Source: Glaciimonas soli (GTDB lineage: Bacteria > Pseudomonadota > Gammaproteobacteria > Burkholderiales > Burkholderiaceae_D). From it: a stretch of 64,000 bases of DNA. The translations under genes and the position numbers were made by a program. The notes beneath the pieces are model-generated. The model searched no databases. It saw nothing but the letters and a program-made list of their open reading frames with translations, and was not told the DNA's origin. Of the stretch, positions 19,677-28,863 are shown one piece after another; the first letter of the stretch is position 1; the number at the start of each line of letters is the position of its first letter. The stretch lies in the NCBI RefSeq assembly GCF_009497155.1, contig NZ_WINI01000009.1, positions 223,759 through 287,758 of the forward strand. The letters run 5' to 3'.

Positions 19677-20633
19677 TTATTCAATCTCCCGCGGAGGATT
19701 AAATCGCAACTCTTCAGCAGCTGCAGCGGCGGCTTCGTCAAGTTTTGCCTGTTGTTTATCCAATTGTTCTTGCTGATGCTGAGCTAATGCCACTGCGCGG
19801 CTCTGTGGCGTTTCGAGTGAGATCCTGCCAAGAGCGCCGGTACGAAAATCTTGCAGCAAGGTGTGTGCCGCTTTTTCGAAATCGAAATCCCCACCTTTGA
19901 GACGGAAACCGCGACGGCTGGCAACGCCTTCAATCACGCTGACGCCATCAATTCCTTCAGTTTTCATGCCATAACGGGCGGTCAGCAAAGCTGGATATCG
20001 CTGCACTAAAACATCGGCCAGAAACGTGGCAATTTCTTCTTCGATTAACGCGTTGACGCCAACCGCATGGCTGACGGCCAGCATCATGCCGTCGCTAGGC
20101 AAAGCGATCTTAGGCCATAACATTCCAGGTGTATCGATCAGCACCATGTTCTTATTCATGTATAAGCGCTGCTGCACTTTGGTCACCGCAGGTTCATCAC
20201 CAACTGCAGCAACACGTTTTTTCAATAACGCGTTCATCAAAGTGGATTTGCCGACGTTTGGGATTCCCATAATCATCATGCGTAGCGGTTTGAGCGGCGT
20301 GCCACGATGCGGTGCCAATGCCAATGCCAAATTCGGTACTTTGAGCACGTCGGACGGCTTTTTGCAGCTGAGAGCAACCGCGTGTACGTCTTTCTGGCCG
20401 TTGTAATAATTAATCCAGGCCTGCGTCGCAACCGGGTCGGCAAGGTCACTCTTATTCAGAATTTTGAGACAGGGACGCTGACGAAACAGACGCAACTGTT
20501 CAATCATAGGATTGCAGCTGGCTTGCGGGATGCGAGCATCGAGTACTTCGATGATCATATCGACCTTTTCCATGGCTTCCGCCGCCTTTTTGCGGGCGGC
20601 GTTCATGTGGCCGGGGAACCATTGTATGGACAT
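19677..20633 (-). CDS. ylqF: Ribosome biogenesis GTPase YlqF/RbgA
   Basis: 318-residue circularly permuted GTPase that acts in late 50S subunit assembly in its best-studied relatives. The motif order is permuted: G4 NKSD (about residues 60-63) comes before G1 GIPNVGKST (about 121-129) and G3 DTPG. The N-terminal SIQWFPGHMNAARKKA is characteristic of YlqF/RbgA. The C-terminal ~40 residues are Ala/Gln-rich and look like a helical extension. No partner gene is adjacent. Confidence 0.92.
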   Translation of the reverse strand: MSIQWFPGHMNAARKKAAEAMEKVDMIIEVLDARIPQASCNPMIEQLRLFRQRPCLKILNKSDLADPVATQAWINYYNGQKDVHAVALSCKKPSDVLKVPNLALALAPHRGTPLKPLRMMIMGIPNVGKSTLMNALLKKRVAAVGDEPAVTKVQQRLYMNKNMVLIDTPGMLWPKIALPSDGMMLAVSHAVGVNALIEEEIATFLADVLVQRYPALLTARYGMKTEGIDGVSVIEGVASRRGFRLKGGDFDFEKAAHTLLQDFRTGALGRISLETPQSRAVALAQHQQEQLDKQQAKLDEAAAAAAEELRFNPPREIE

Positions 20634-21029
20634 GCGTAATTCTTCTTTAATACGGATAAGACGCTATTGTACGGATTTGTGGTGTTGATCTCGATTTTTC
20701 CGTGCAACTTCTCCGTTTTTTCCGCTACTTTGCCCTTCGTTCAGCATAATTTGGCACTAATTTTGTTTATTTATTAATTATTCTCACGCCCTCAACATAA
20801 AAGACATCGCTGACAAGCTGTTCAATATACGTACGGCATATTGCACTGACGGCGCATTAAACGCGACAGTGACGCGATCACGCCGACTGAGCATTGGCAA
20901 TTGACAAAATAAATCTGCTAACGCTGGGCTTTGTGTCTGCAGTCTGCAGCTAATTGGCGGTTGCAAAATAGATGGCGAGGCTATTGCCATTTTGGCGACT
21001 GCTGCTTGCGAATCTGGGCCAATAATTAA
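20634..21029 (-). other. Gene-poor gap with an open frame continuing after the MFS stop
   Basis: On the minus strand the reading frame of the upstream MFS gene stays open for about 81 codons after its TAA stop, to 20784. It contains an ATG at 20990 (68 codons, beginning MAIASPSILQPPISC). The translation is not recognised and the ATG has no clear ribosome site. It may be a tiny gene, decayed coding sequence or chance. The rest of the gap holds nothing identified. Confidence 0.3.
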
Positions 21030-22442
21030 TTATGCCTTGTTGACCGTCACGATATAGCGCATCACCAACAGCAAAGCCACTGCATATACCGCAGCAATAA
21101 AACCATACGCAAGCATTGTGCGAGTTCCCCATTCAGGGAAAGTGTGCAAAATCGCACCTATGATGGCAACACCGACCAACGCGCCGATTTGGCGATTAGC
21201 ATTCAGTGTGGCGGCAGCGCTATTGGCGTGGCTGCGGCCTGCCACTTGCATCACGGCGGTAGTCATCGCCGGTATCGCAATGCTGACACCAAAGTTGGCA
21301 CAGGCGGTACCTACGGCAAATAACCAATAGGCAGTCTGCGTTGTCAGCACCATCAGCATGGCTGAAAAAAGTGCTCCTACACTTAACCCCAACAACATCG
21401 ATAAGCGCGCGCCATGACGTGCGGTAATGCGTCCGGACAAAAGATTACCGGCAAAAATTACCACCATCATCGGCAGCATTTGTATGCCGGTATGCAGTGC
21501 ATCGGCAGCTCGGGCTTGCTGTAAAAACAGGCTGACAAAAAATATCTGTCCGTAGACACCAAAACTCAGCAGAAAACCGATTCCATTCGCAGCAGCGAAC
21601 AGTGGCGTAGCAAACAAAGCACGTGGCAATAAAGGTTTTGCGCTATTGCGTTCACGCACAATCAACAGACAAAGTGCCGAGAAAACGACTAAAGTGGCGA
21701 CGACGATAGGCATTGAAGTCCAACCGTAAGTTGGCCCTTGTATCAGCGTAAAACTCAATGCTGCCAGCATGACAATTCCAAGCGCATGACTGCCAATCGT
21801 CAATTCACGCGGCTGTTTCGGCGCTGTGGGAAGCACTTTATAAGCCATAACAAAACCCAACAAGCCTATCGGTATATTGATCAAAAACACACTGCGCCAG
21901 CCAAAGGAATGAATCAGCACACCGCCTACCAGCGGACCAATGGCAGCGGCGCTGCTGACTATTGCAGACCAAATACCCAACATATGCGCACGGACACGAT
22001 CATCCCGATATATATGCGCCATCAAACTCAATGAACTGGGCATAAAAAACGCCGCGCCCAAACCCTGGAACAACCTTGCCGCTACCAGCAAGTTGCCATT
22101 GGGCGCCATGCCACATAACAGTGACGCCAATACAAACAACAACAAACCTATTAGATAAATATTTTTAGCGCCATAGCGATCCGCCAGAGCGCCACCGACC
22201 AGCAACATGGCGGCAAAAGTCAAGGTGTATCCATCCACAATCCAGACCAGCATGGTCAACGGCGTCGCCAAACTTTCCTTAATCGACGATAAGCCAACAT
22301 TGACCACCGTGACGTCCAGCATCGCCATCACAAATCCGATTGCCAACGTCATCAACGGCAACAAGCCGGTGATTTGGGGCGCGGCGATGGTGGAGTTTTG
22401 TATCGGTACGGGTAGCGCAAGATTTCTGCTTTGCGTGGTCAT
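21030..22442 (-). CDS. MFS multidrug efflux transporter, DHA2-like (14 TM)
   Basis: 470-residue inner-membrane drug:proton antiporter of the EmrB/QacA branch. Motifs include MLDVTVVNVGLSSIKESL in TM1, the motif A-like GGALADRYGAKNIYLIG after TM2, and motif C-like GPLVGGVLIHSFGWRSVFLI in TM5. The ribosome site AAAGGGA precedes the ATG. It is divergent from a LysR-type regulator gene with a 127-bp shared intergenic region carrying dyad sites, a layout that usually means the regulator controls the transporter. Substrate unknown. The same frame remains open after the stop. Confidence 0.9.
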   Translation of the reverse strand: MTTQSRNLALPVPIQNSTIAAPQITGLLPLMTLAIGFVMAMLDVTVVNVGLSSIKESLATPLTMLVWIVDGYTLTFAAMLLVGGALADRYGAKNIYLIGLLLFVLASLLCGMAPNGNLLVAARLFQGLGAAFFMPSSLSLMAHIYRDDRVRAHMLGIWSAIVSSAAAIGPLVGGVLIHSFGWRSVFLINIPIGLLGFVMAYKVLPTAPKQPRELTIGSHALGIVMLAALSFTLIQGPTYGWTSMPIVVATLVVFSALCLLIVRERNSAKPLLPRALFATPLFAAANGIGFLLSFGVYGQIFFVSLFLQQARAADALHTGIQMLPMMVVIFAGNLLSGRITARHGARLSMLLGLSVGALFSAMLMVLTTQTAYWLFAVGTACANFGVSIAIPAMTTAVMQVAGRSHANSAAATLNANRQIGALVGVAIIGAILHTFPEWGTRTMLAYGFIAAVYAVALLLVMRYIVTVNKA

Positions 22443-22485
22443 GATGATTTCCCTTTAGGGACAATAAAATCGTCATTCTAGGACT

Positions 22486-22540
22486 ATTGCGCACTGCAAT
22501 ATATAGGCATAATCTCAGCACTGCGATGCAAAAATGCATC
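22486..22540. promoter_or_regulatory. Dyad sites between divergent MFS and LysR genes
   Basis: ATTGC-GCACT-GCAAT (22486-22500) fits the T-N11-A dyad pattern bound by LysR regulators, and GATGCA-AAAA-TGCATC (22525-22540) is a second perfect dyad. Both lie in the shared promoter region, so they are candidate binding sites for the adjacent regulator. Confidence 0.5.
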
Positions 22541-22569
22541 ACATAAATTGGAGCGAAAGCGAGAGCATC

Positions 22570-23442
22570 ATGGACTGGGACAATGCACGTATTTTTCTGG
22601 CAATACATCGTGTTGGAACGTTGCGCGGCGCAGCCGAACAATTGCTAATAGATCAAGCCACAGTCGGGCGACGCCTGGCAGCAATGGAACAGGAATTGGG
22701 AGCACGCTTGTTTTTGCGCACTTCGGCCGGTTACGTGGCGACGCCCGCAGGTGAATTGGCCGTTACCGGTATTGAAAAAATGGAGCAAGGTGCAGACCAG
22801 TTACTGCGGCAAATGCAAGGTATAGACGAGCGCTTATGTGGCGAAGTAAAAATCGCGGCGACCGACACCACAGCGCGACATTTTTTGATGAGCGCATTCC
22901 AGAAACTGCACAGCAAACACCCTTCCATTCACGTGAAGCTGACCACTGCAACGCATGTATCCAATCTAAGCAGACGAGAAGCCGATCTGGCAATACGCAA
23001 CATCCGCCCCACCAGTCCGGATTTGATTTCACGCCATTTAAAAAAAATGGCAACAGGTTTATATGCCTCTAAAACCTATTTGAACCTCCGAGGTGAGCCG
23101 GAAATGGGCACCGCTTTACGAGGACATGACGTGGTAACTTATCAGCGCGCAGTAGTGCCATCTCCTTATAATCACACCGCTATGTGTGGACTATCCAGTG
23201 CCAATGCGCATGTGACGATAGAAGTTAACTCCGGCTTAATGATGGTAGAGGCAGTACGTGCCGGTTTAGGTATCGGTGAATTGCCAACGCACTTAGGCGA
23301 TGTCGAGCCAGACTTGCAACGCATATGGCCGGAACTGTCCTCGCCGTATGACATGTGGCTGGTACTGCATAGCGATTTGAACCGCACCGCACGGGTCCGC
23401 GCAGTGGTCGATGCGATTGTGGAGGCTTATGAAAGCGCTTAG
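22570..23442 (+). CDS. LysR-type transcriptional regulator
   Basis: 290-residue regulator with an N-terminal winged helix (MDWDNARIFLAIHRVGTLRG, then AAEQLLIDQATVGRRLAAME) and a C-terminal substrate-binding-like effector domain. The HTH wording (DNARIFLAIHRVGTLRGAA) resembles the LTTR subgroup with short effector domains. The start is the ATG at 22570 with a GAGAG site; the frame opens 36 bases earlier. It is divergent from the DHA2-type exporter, its likely target. It converges with the HDAC-family gene, the last 4 bases overlapping. Confidence 0.92.
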   Translation: MDWDNARIFLAIHRVGTLRGAAEQLLIDQATVGRRLAAMEQELGARLFLRTSAGYVATPAGELAVTGIEKMEQGADQLLRQMQGIDERLCGEVKIAATDTTARHFLMSAFQKLHSKHPSIHVKLTTATHVSNLSRREADLAIRNIRPTSPDLISRHLKKMATGLYASKTYLNLRGEPEMGTALRGHDVVTYQRAVVPSPYNHTAMCGLSSANAHVTIEVNSGLMMVEAVRAGLGIGELPTHLGDVEPDLQRIWPELSSPYDMWLVLHSDLNRTARVRAVVDAIVEAYESA

Positions 23443-24389
23443 ATTCCCGCCAGCACCTTAACATGCGCGACCACACTACGCCCCAGCGCCGATAGGTTAT
23501 ATCCGCCCTCAAGAAAACTGACTATCCGTCCCTGCGAATATTGCTTCGCCACCTGCATGACCTGCGCTGTGAGCCACGCATAATCGTCTTCGACCAACTT
23601 CATTTGCGCCATATCATCTTCTCGGTGCGCATCAAACCCCGCTGAGATAAATATCATCTGCGGTTGATGTGCTTGCAAGGCGGGTAGCCATTTTTCCTGC
23701 GCCAGTTGGCGCACCACGTCACCACCACTATAGGCCGGAACCGGCAGGTTGATCAAATTGCCGGGAGCTGCTTCGGTGCCGCTAAACGGATAAAACGGAT
23801 GTTGGAAAAAACTCGTCATCAACACGCGAGGTTCGTGCAAAAAAGCTTCTTCTGTGCCATTGCCATGATGAACGTCAAAATCAACAATGGCGACCCGCTG
23901 CAAACCATGTACTTCCATCGCATGGCGCGCAGCAATCGCAATATTATTAAACAGGCAAAACCCCATCGGTGCCACATGTGTCGCATGATGTCCCGGTGGA
24001 CGAATAGAGCAAAACGCGTTCTCCAATTCACCGTTCATGACGGCATCGGTAGCAGACAGTGCTGCGCCAACCGCCCGCAGCGCCGCCTGCCAGCTGTATT
24101 GATTCAGCAAGGTATCGGCATCGAGCGGATAGTAATTCTCACCGCTTTTTTTCAACGCAAGTGAATGATCACGTACCAGTGCAATCGCTTCTTCACTATG
24201 TACGCGTCTGATCGCGGTGATCAAGTCGGCTTCGGCTACATCAGGTATTTCACGCAAATCCAGCCATTGGTCAATGCGACTGGAGATCAATTGGTCTTCT
24301 ATCGCTTGCAGACGCTCTGGCGACTCAGGATGCCACGCGCCCATTTCGTGCAGCTTGCAATCAGGATGGGTATAAACAGCGGTTGTCAT
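23439..24389 (-). CDS. Histone deacetylase-family amidohydrolase
   Basis: 316-residue zinc hydrolase of the class II HDAC/acetylpolyamine amidohydrolase superfamily, cytoplasmic. Visible are the substrate-side histidines H134-H135 in RPPGHHATHVAPMGFCLFNN, zinc ligands D172 and H174 in DFDVHHGNGTEEAF, and the third ligand in SAGFDAHRED. The N-terminus WHPESPERLQAI is typical. Bacterial members remove acetyl groups from small amines or proteins; the substrate here is unknown. Its 3' end overlaps the convergent LysR gene by 4 bases. Confidence 0.92.
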   Translation of the reverse strand: MTTAVYTHPDCKLHEMGAWHPESPERLQAIEDQLISSRIDQWLDLREIPDVAEADLITAIRRVHSEEAIALVRDHSLALKKSGENYYPLDADTLLNQYSWQAALRAVGAALSATDAVMNGELENAFCSIRPPGHHATHVAPMGFCLFNNIAIAARHAMEVHGLQRVAIVDFDVHHGNGTEEAFLHEPRVLMTSFFQHPFYPFSGTEAAPGNLINLPVPAYSGGDVVRQLAQEKWLPALQAHQPQMIFISAGFDAHREDDMAQMKLVEDDYAWLTAQVMQVAKQYSQGRIVSFLEGGYNLSALGRSVVAHVKVLAGI

Positions 24390-24536
24390 TTTATTTTTTG
24401 CTGATTTGAAATTGTTTGTGTTGATCTGTGATTATTGCAGCTTGTCGTCGCTTAGAATGTGTAAGTGTAACCAAGAAATTAAAACCTGCAGCCCCTTACC
24501 TTATTTACAACCTCACACATACTTAAAAAATCACCC

Positions 24537-25463
24537 ATGTTCACCAAAATCCACGCCGTCGCCAAACAAATCAATCAAATCGTCGTCGGTAAGGAACAGC
24601 AAATTCGACAAGCATTAGTCTGTTTGCTGGCCGGTGGCCATTTGCTGATTGAAGATGTTCCCGGTGTCGGAAAAACTACCCTGGCGCATGCGTTAGCGAT
24701 TTCGCTTGGAATGCGATTTAACCGCCTGCAATTTACCAGCGATTTGCTACCTGCGGACATTGTCGGTATTTCAGTGTTTGATCGTGAGAAAAATCAATTC
24801 GAGTTTCACCCGGGGCCGATCTTTACGCAAGTGTTATTGGCCGATGAAATTAATCGGGCAACCCCAAAAACCCAGTCTGCTTTGCTGGAAGCGATGGAAG
24901 AACGGCAGGTCACAGCAGAAGGTCAAACCCGCGATTTATCAGAACCATTCTTTGTGATTGCGACACAAAATCCAGCCCATCAAGTTGGCACGTTTGCTTT
25001 GCCAGAGTCGCAACTGGATCGTTTTTTAATGTGTTTATCACTGGGTTATCCCGATGCGGCAGCAGAGCGTGCACTGATGATGGGAGAAGATCGACGTACC
25101 CTGATCAAATCATTGCCGCGCGTGATGGAACCCAGCGAGTTATTGAGCGCACGTCAGGCATTAAAGCAAATACATACAGCACCGGCGTTAATTGACTATG
25201 TTCAGAGACTGGCGCAAACCTCGCGCCAAAACGGCATGTTTGCAGAAGGTCTCAGTCCACGTGCAGCTATCGCCCTGGTACAAGCAGCGCGCGCCTGGGC
25301 CGCATTGGAAGGCCGCAATCATGTGATTCCAGAAGACGTGCAAAACGTCTTGATTCCAGTCGCAGCACATCGTTTGCGTCCATTGAAATCACGTCATGAG
25401 AATGGTGTGGTGCTTGGTAGTCGTGATCTCGTATTGCAGTTATTGAAATCGGTTTCAGTTTGA
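24537..25463 (+). CDS. moxR: MoxR-family AAA+ ATPase
   Basis: 308-residue cytoplasmic ATPase of the MoxR family, chaperone-like proteins that usually act with DUF58 and transglutaminase partners on periplasmic or metalloprotein targets. Walker A is VPGVGKTT with K46; Walker B is LLADEINRA; sensor ATQNP and the arginine-finger region ALPESQLDRFLM are clear. The DUF58 gene follows after 223 bases and then the TgpA-like gene, the usual trio. The gap to DUF58 is enlarged by a dispersed repeat. Confidence 0.93.
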   Translation: MFTKIHAVAKQINQIVVGKEQQIRQALVCLLAGGHLLIEDVPGVGKTTLAHALAISLGMRFNRLQFTSDLLPADIVGISVFDREKNQFEFHPGPIFTQVLLADEINRATPKTQSALLEAMEERQVTAEGQTRDLSEPFFVIATQNPAHQVGTFALPESQLDRFLMCLSLGYPDAAAERALMMGEDRRTLIKSLPRVMEPSELLSARQALKQIHTAPALIDYVQRLAQTSRQNGMFAEGLSPRAAIALVQAARAWAALEGRNHVIPEDVQNVLIPVAAHRLRPLKSRHENGVVLGSRDLVLQLLKSVSV

Positions 25464-25468
25464 GTGAA

Positions 25469-25621
25469 GTAAGCCACAAATAGATTTGAATTTTAGATGC
25501 AAGTTCAGCAAGCAACGTTCTCACTGTCATCCCCGCGAACGCGGGGATCCGCCTTACGTTAACTTGGATTCCCGCGTTTGCGAGAATGACGATGGTTTTC
25601 AAATTGATTGTTTGAGCTTAC
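25469..25621. repeat. Dispersed inverted-end repeat, copy 4 (compound)
   Basis: Imperfect ends GTAAGC...GATTTGAATTTT and TTTTCAAATTGATTG...GCTTAC enclose two core palindromes, TCATCCCCGCGAACGCGGGG (25527-25546) and ATTCCCGCGTTTGCGAGAAT (25568-25587). It looks like a double-core version of the repeat and sits inside the moxR operon. Confidence 0.7.
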
Positions 25622-25686
25622 TTAGATTCCATCCTCCCAAGTGAGGAAGAGAGAACATAGCGGCAACATGATGGCAGAACAATAAA

Positions 25687-26688
25687 ATGCTAAACAGGTT
25701 ACAAAAAATACTTCCGTTCAAACTACCCTCCCGCTCGCACGCGGCCGAAACCGGTGAGGTTTTTCTGAGCCAGCGACGCGTGTACATCGTGCCGTCAGGG
25801 GCCGGTTTTGCATTTGCAGGAGTGCTGATTTTATTGTTCGTCGCCGCGATCAATTACAACCTCAGTCTCGGTTTTGCGCTGACTTTTTTGCTCGCATCCT
25901 GCGCCATCATCACCATGCATTTGACTTTTCGCAATCTCGCGTATCTGTATTTGAGCACTGGAAAAAAATCTCCGGTTTTTGCTGGTCAAACTGCCTTGTT
26001 TGAACTGCATCTGATCAACCGTCGTACCCATCCACGTTATGCAATCTGGCTCAAGTTTATTACTGCCGATTTACCACATATCGAGCAAGCAATCGACATC
26101 GCAGCTTCAACTTCTGCCAACGTTGTATTAGGCAGCAACACTTATGTGCGCGGTTGGCTGGCAGCGCCAAAAATACGATTGCAGACACGCTTTCCTCTGG
26201 GTTTGCTACGCGCCTGGAGTTACTGGCAACCGGATGCGCAAGTTCTTGTATACCCACAACCTGAAGCTCTCGACACAGCACCGGCATTACCAGTCAGCGC
26301 ACAACAAAATGGCGAAGGCGATATGCAATCGGGCCACGATGATTTTGCTGGCGTACGCGCTTATCAGGCCGGCGACTCGCTCAAACATCTGGCGTGGCGA
26401 CAAATGGCGAAATTAAACACGGATGAAAACAGCACATCATTTAGCACGCTATTGAGTAAGCAATTTGATGGTGGCGGCGCCAGCACATTGCTAATCGATT
26501 ACTCTACCCTGCCGTACGCAATGGATGTCGAATCCAAATTATCACGCATGACGCGCTGGGTATTGGAAGCGGAAATGCGTGGTTTGCCTTATGCATTCAA
26601 GCTTGGTGACATTTTCTATGCGCCTGCCGTTGGCGCTCCGCATCAACGCGCCTGCTTGCAAGCATTGGCCTTATTTGATGAGGCATAA
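25687..26688 (+). CDS. DUF58 domain protein, MoxR partner
   Basis: 333-residue membrane protein. Two TM segments lie at about residues 36-80 (GAGFAFAGVLILLFVAAINY and a following one), with a large soluble part after them. The DUF58 signature DFAGVRAYQAGDSLKHLAWRQMAKL is clear at about residues 218-243. DUF58 proteins contain a vWA-like fold and are encoded with MoxR ATPases. The stop is immediately followed by the ATG of the transglutaminase gene. The exact role is not established. Confidence 0.88.
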   Translation: MLNRLQKILPFKLPSRSHAAETGEVFLSQRRVYIVPSGAGFAFAGVLILLFVAAINYNLSLGFALTFLLASCAIITMHLTFRNLAYLYLSTGKKSPVFAGQTALFELHLINRRTHPRYAIWLKFITADLPHIEQAIDIAASTSANVVLGSNTYVRGWLAAPKIRLQTRFPLGLLRAWSYWQPDAQVLVYPQPEALDTAPALPVSAQQNGEGDMQSGHDDFAGVRAYQAGDSLKHLAWRQMAKLNTDENSTSFSTLLSKQFDGGGASTLLIDYSTLPYAMDVESKLSRMTRWVLEAEMRGLPYAFKLGDIFYAPAVGAPHQRACLQALALFDEA

Positions 26689-28863
26689 ATGATGGCATAC
26701 GCGAAACCCGATAGTGGATGGCGTGTCTGGTCGCACAAATTGTCGGCCTTGTCGCGTGAGAAAAACGATACCTTGCTATTGCTACTTGCCTGCACTTTCG
26801 TGCTACTTCCTCATGCACTGCACTTGCCGTGGTGGGCCTCTTTAACCTGCGCTCTACTATTATTTTGGCGGGCGGTGATCACAGTTCGCGGGCAGCGCTT
26901 ACCCTCAATCTGGTTGTTGCTGCCACTGGCAATGACGACCCTGGCTGGCATTTATTTCACGACCCAGACTTTATTTGGCAGGGAAGCCGGCGTAACGGCG
27001 TTAGTGTTGCTGCTGACTTTTAAATTACTGGAAATGCGGGCGCGTCGCGATGCTTTTGTGGTGCTATTTCTCAGCTTCTTTTTGTTATTAACCACACTGT
27101 TTTATTCGCAATCCATCGCCACAGCCTTGCTGATCATCGCTACTTTGGCGTTGCTGTTGACGGCGCAGTTATCATTTCAATTTGCCACCATTGCACCCTC
27201 ATTGATACAACGATTACGTATGGCGGGTTTTATTTTGGCGTTGGCCGTACCCCTTACTTTTGTTTTGTTTATCGCATTCCCCCGCATTCAGGGACCTTTA
27301 TGGGGCTTACCGAGCGATGCCCACGGCGGACGTACTGGCCTGTCTGACAGCATGTCACCGGGGAATATTTCACAGCTAGCGCAGTCAGATGACGTTGCTT
27401 TCCACATCAATTTTTTTGATCCGCCGCCAACGCCAGATCTGCGCTATTGGCGCGGTGCGGTATTCGATCGTTTCGATGGACGGACTTGGACACAAGCGCC
27501 GCAGAAAGCGTCACCGCCATCAACTCACAATGCATCAAATACTGCATCAATTATTGCGCCCGAAAAAACTAGAATCCGGCAAAAAATCACCATGGAAGCA
27601 AGTGGCCAGCAGTGGCTATTTGCGTTAGAAACGCCAGTAGCCGCTCCGATATTGGAGGATGCTAACGGCAATAATCAAACGACCCTCACGCGCTATCATG
27701 AGATCGTGGCGGAGCATGTGATCAATGAACGACAACGCTATGATGTGACGTCCTATCTCGACGATCACCGCAATGATAGCCAAGCTCTCAACAATGCCAA
27801 TGAAACAGATCAGAGTTTGGCGCAAGATTTAATTCTTCCCAACGACTACAACCCACGCACAATGGCATTTGCGACGGCCTTACGCCAACGGTATGGGGAC
27901 AATACGGCACTGATTAACGCTGTCCTCCACTTCTTCCGTAATGAAAATTTTAGCTACACGTTAGATCCACCATTGTTAGGCAAAAACAGTGTCGATGATT
28001 TTTTGTTTTCTACCCGTGCCGGTTTTTGTGAGCATTATTCCAGCGCATTTGTCGTCTTAATGCGCGCGGCAGGCATTCCCGCCAGAGTCGTAACCGGCTA
28101 TCAAGGCGGTGAAATTAACCCTATCGATGGCGTCATGGTGGTACGTCAATCCGATGCGCATGCATGGGCAGAAGTGTGGCTGCAGAATCGGGGTTGGACG
28201 CGAATTGACCCTACAGCCGCAGTCGCACCGAGCCGGATTCATTTACAGCGTCACGCTGAAGCACCGGCTAGCCTTTTAGGTGAATTATTCGATCTCGCGC
28301 CAGTACAAAATAGCTGGTGGAAAAAATTAATGGGAGCCCGTACGGATTTGCAAAATCGCTGGGATGCGATCAGCAACGGTTGGACACAATGGGTATTAAA
28401 TTACACACCAGATCGGCAAAAAAATTTACTGCAGACGATACTAAAAGCATTCAATGTACAACATGCAGAACAATATGATGGTCGTCGATTGATATGGATG
28501 CTGTTAACGCTGATGCTGGCATTAGGGGCCGTTGCGCTTTGCGCAGTAATGCTGCCCTTGTTGCTCATTGCGCGAAAAACTGATCCGCTTGATGCGCTAT
28601 ACTCGGCCTTATGTAAACGTATGGCCAAAAACGGTTTGGCGAAAAAAGTGCATGAAGGACCGGCGACGTTTCGCCGCCGGCTCTGTGCACCTGATTCGCC
28701 GCTGTCGCCAACAGCCAAAGATGCAGTCGCACGCTTTTTAAAATTGTATGAATCCTTGCGATATGGAGAAACAACGGACGCGAAAACGAATGCAGGCAAT
28801 GGCGCATCTTCAGCTGGCTACCAATTTAAAAAACTTAAATACTTATTATCACAATGCCGATAA
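26689..28863 (+). CDS. tgpA: TgpA-like membrane transglutaminase (DUF3488-transglutaminase-DUF4129)
   Basis: 724-residue inner-membrane protein. The N-terminal DUF3488-type region has about 5-6 TM segments up to residue ~205. A periplasmic transglutaminase-like core carries the triad C447 (AGFCEHYSSAF), H491 (SDAHAWAEVW) and D507 (WTRIDPTA). One further TM is near 600-625, then a short cytoplasmic DUF4129-like tail. Pseudomonas TgpA is the characterised relative and is essential there; the catalytic residues here are intact. It abuts the DUF58 gene, and its 3' end overlaps mltB by 10 bases. Confidence 0.9.
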   Translation: MMAYAKPDSGWRVWSHKLSALSREKNDTLLLLLACTFVLLPHALHLPWWASLTCALLLFWRAVITVRGQRLPSIWLLLPLAMTTLAGIYFTTQTLFGREAGVTALVLLLTFKLLEMRARRDAFVVLFLSFFLLLTTLFYSQSIATALLIIATLALLLTAQLSFQFATIAPSLIQRLRMAGFILALAVPLTFVLFIAFPRIQGPLWGLPSDAHGGRTGLSDSMSPGNISQLAQSDDVAFHINFFDPPPTPDLRYWRGAVFDRFDGRTWTQAPQKASPPSTHNASNTASIIAPEKTRIRQKITMEASGQQWLFALETPVAAPILEDANGNNQTTLTRYHEIVAEHVINERQRYDVTSYLDDHRNDSQALNNANETDQSLAQDLILPNDYNPRTMAFATALRQRYGDNTALINAVLHFFRNENFSYTLDPPLLGKNSVDDFLFSTRAGFCEHYSSAFVVLMRAAGIPARVVTGYQGGEINPIDGVMVVRQSDAHAWAEVWLQNRGWTRIDPTAAVAPSRIHLQRHAEAPASLLGELFDLAPVQNSWWKKLMGARTDLQNRWDAISNGWTQWVLNYTPDRQKNLLQTILKAFNVQHAEQYDGRRLIWMLLTLMLALGAVALCAVMLPLLLIARKTDPLDALYSALCKRMAKNGLAKKVHEGPATFRRRLCAPDSPLSPTAKDAVARFLKLYESLRYGETTDAKTNAGNGASSAGYQFKKLKYLLSQCR

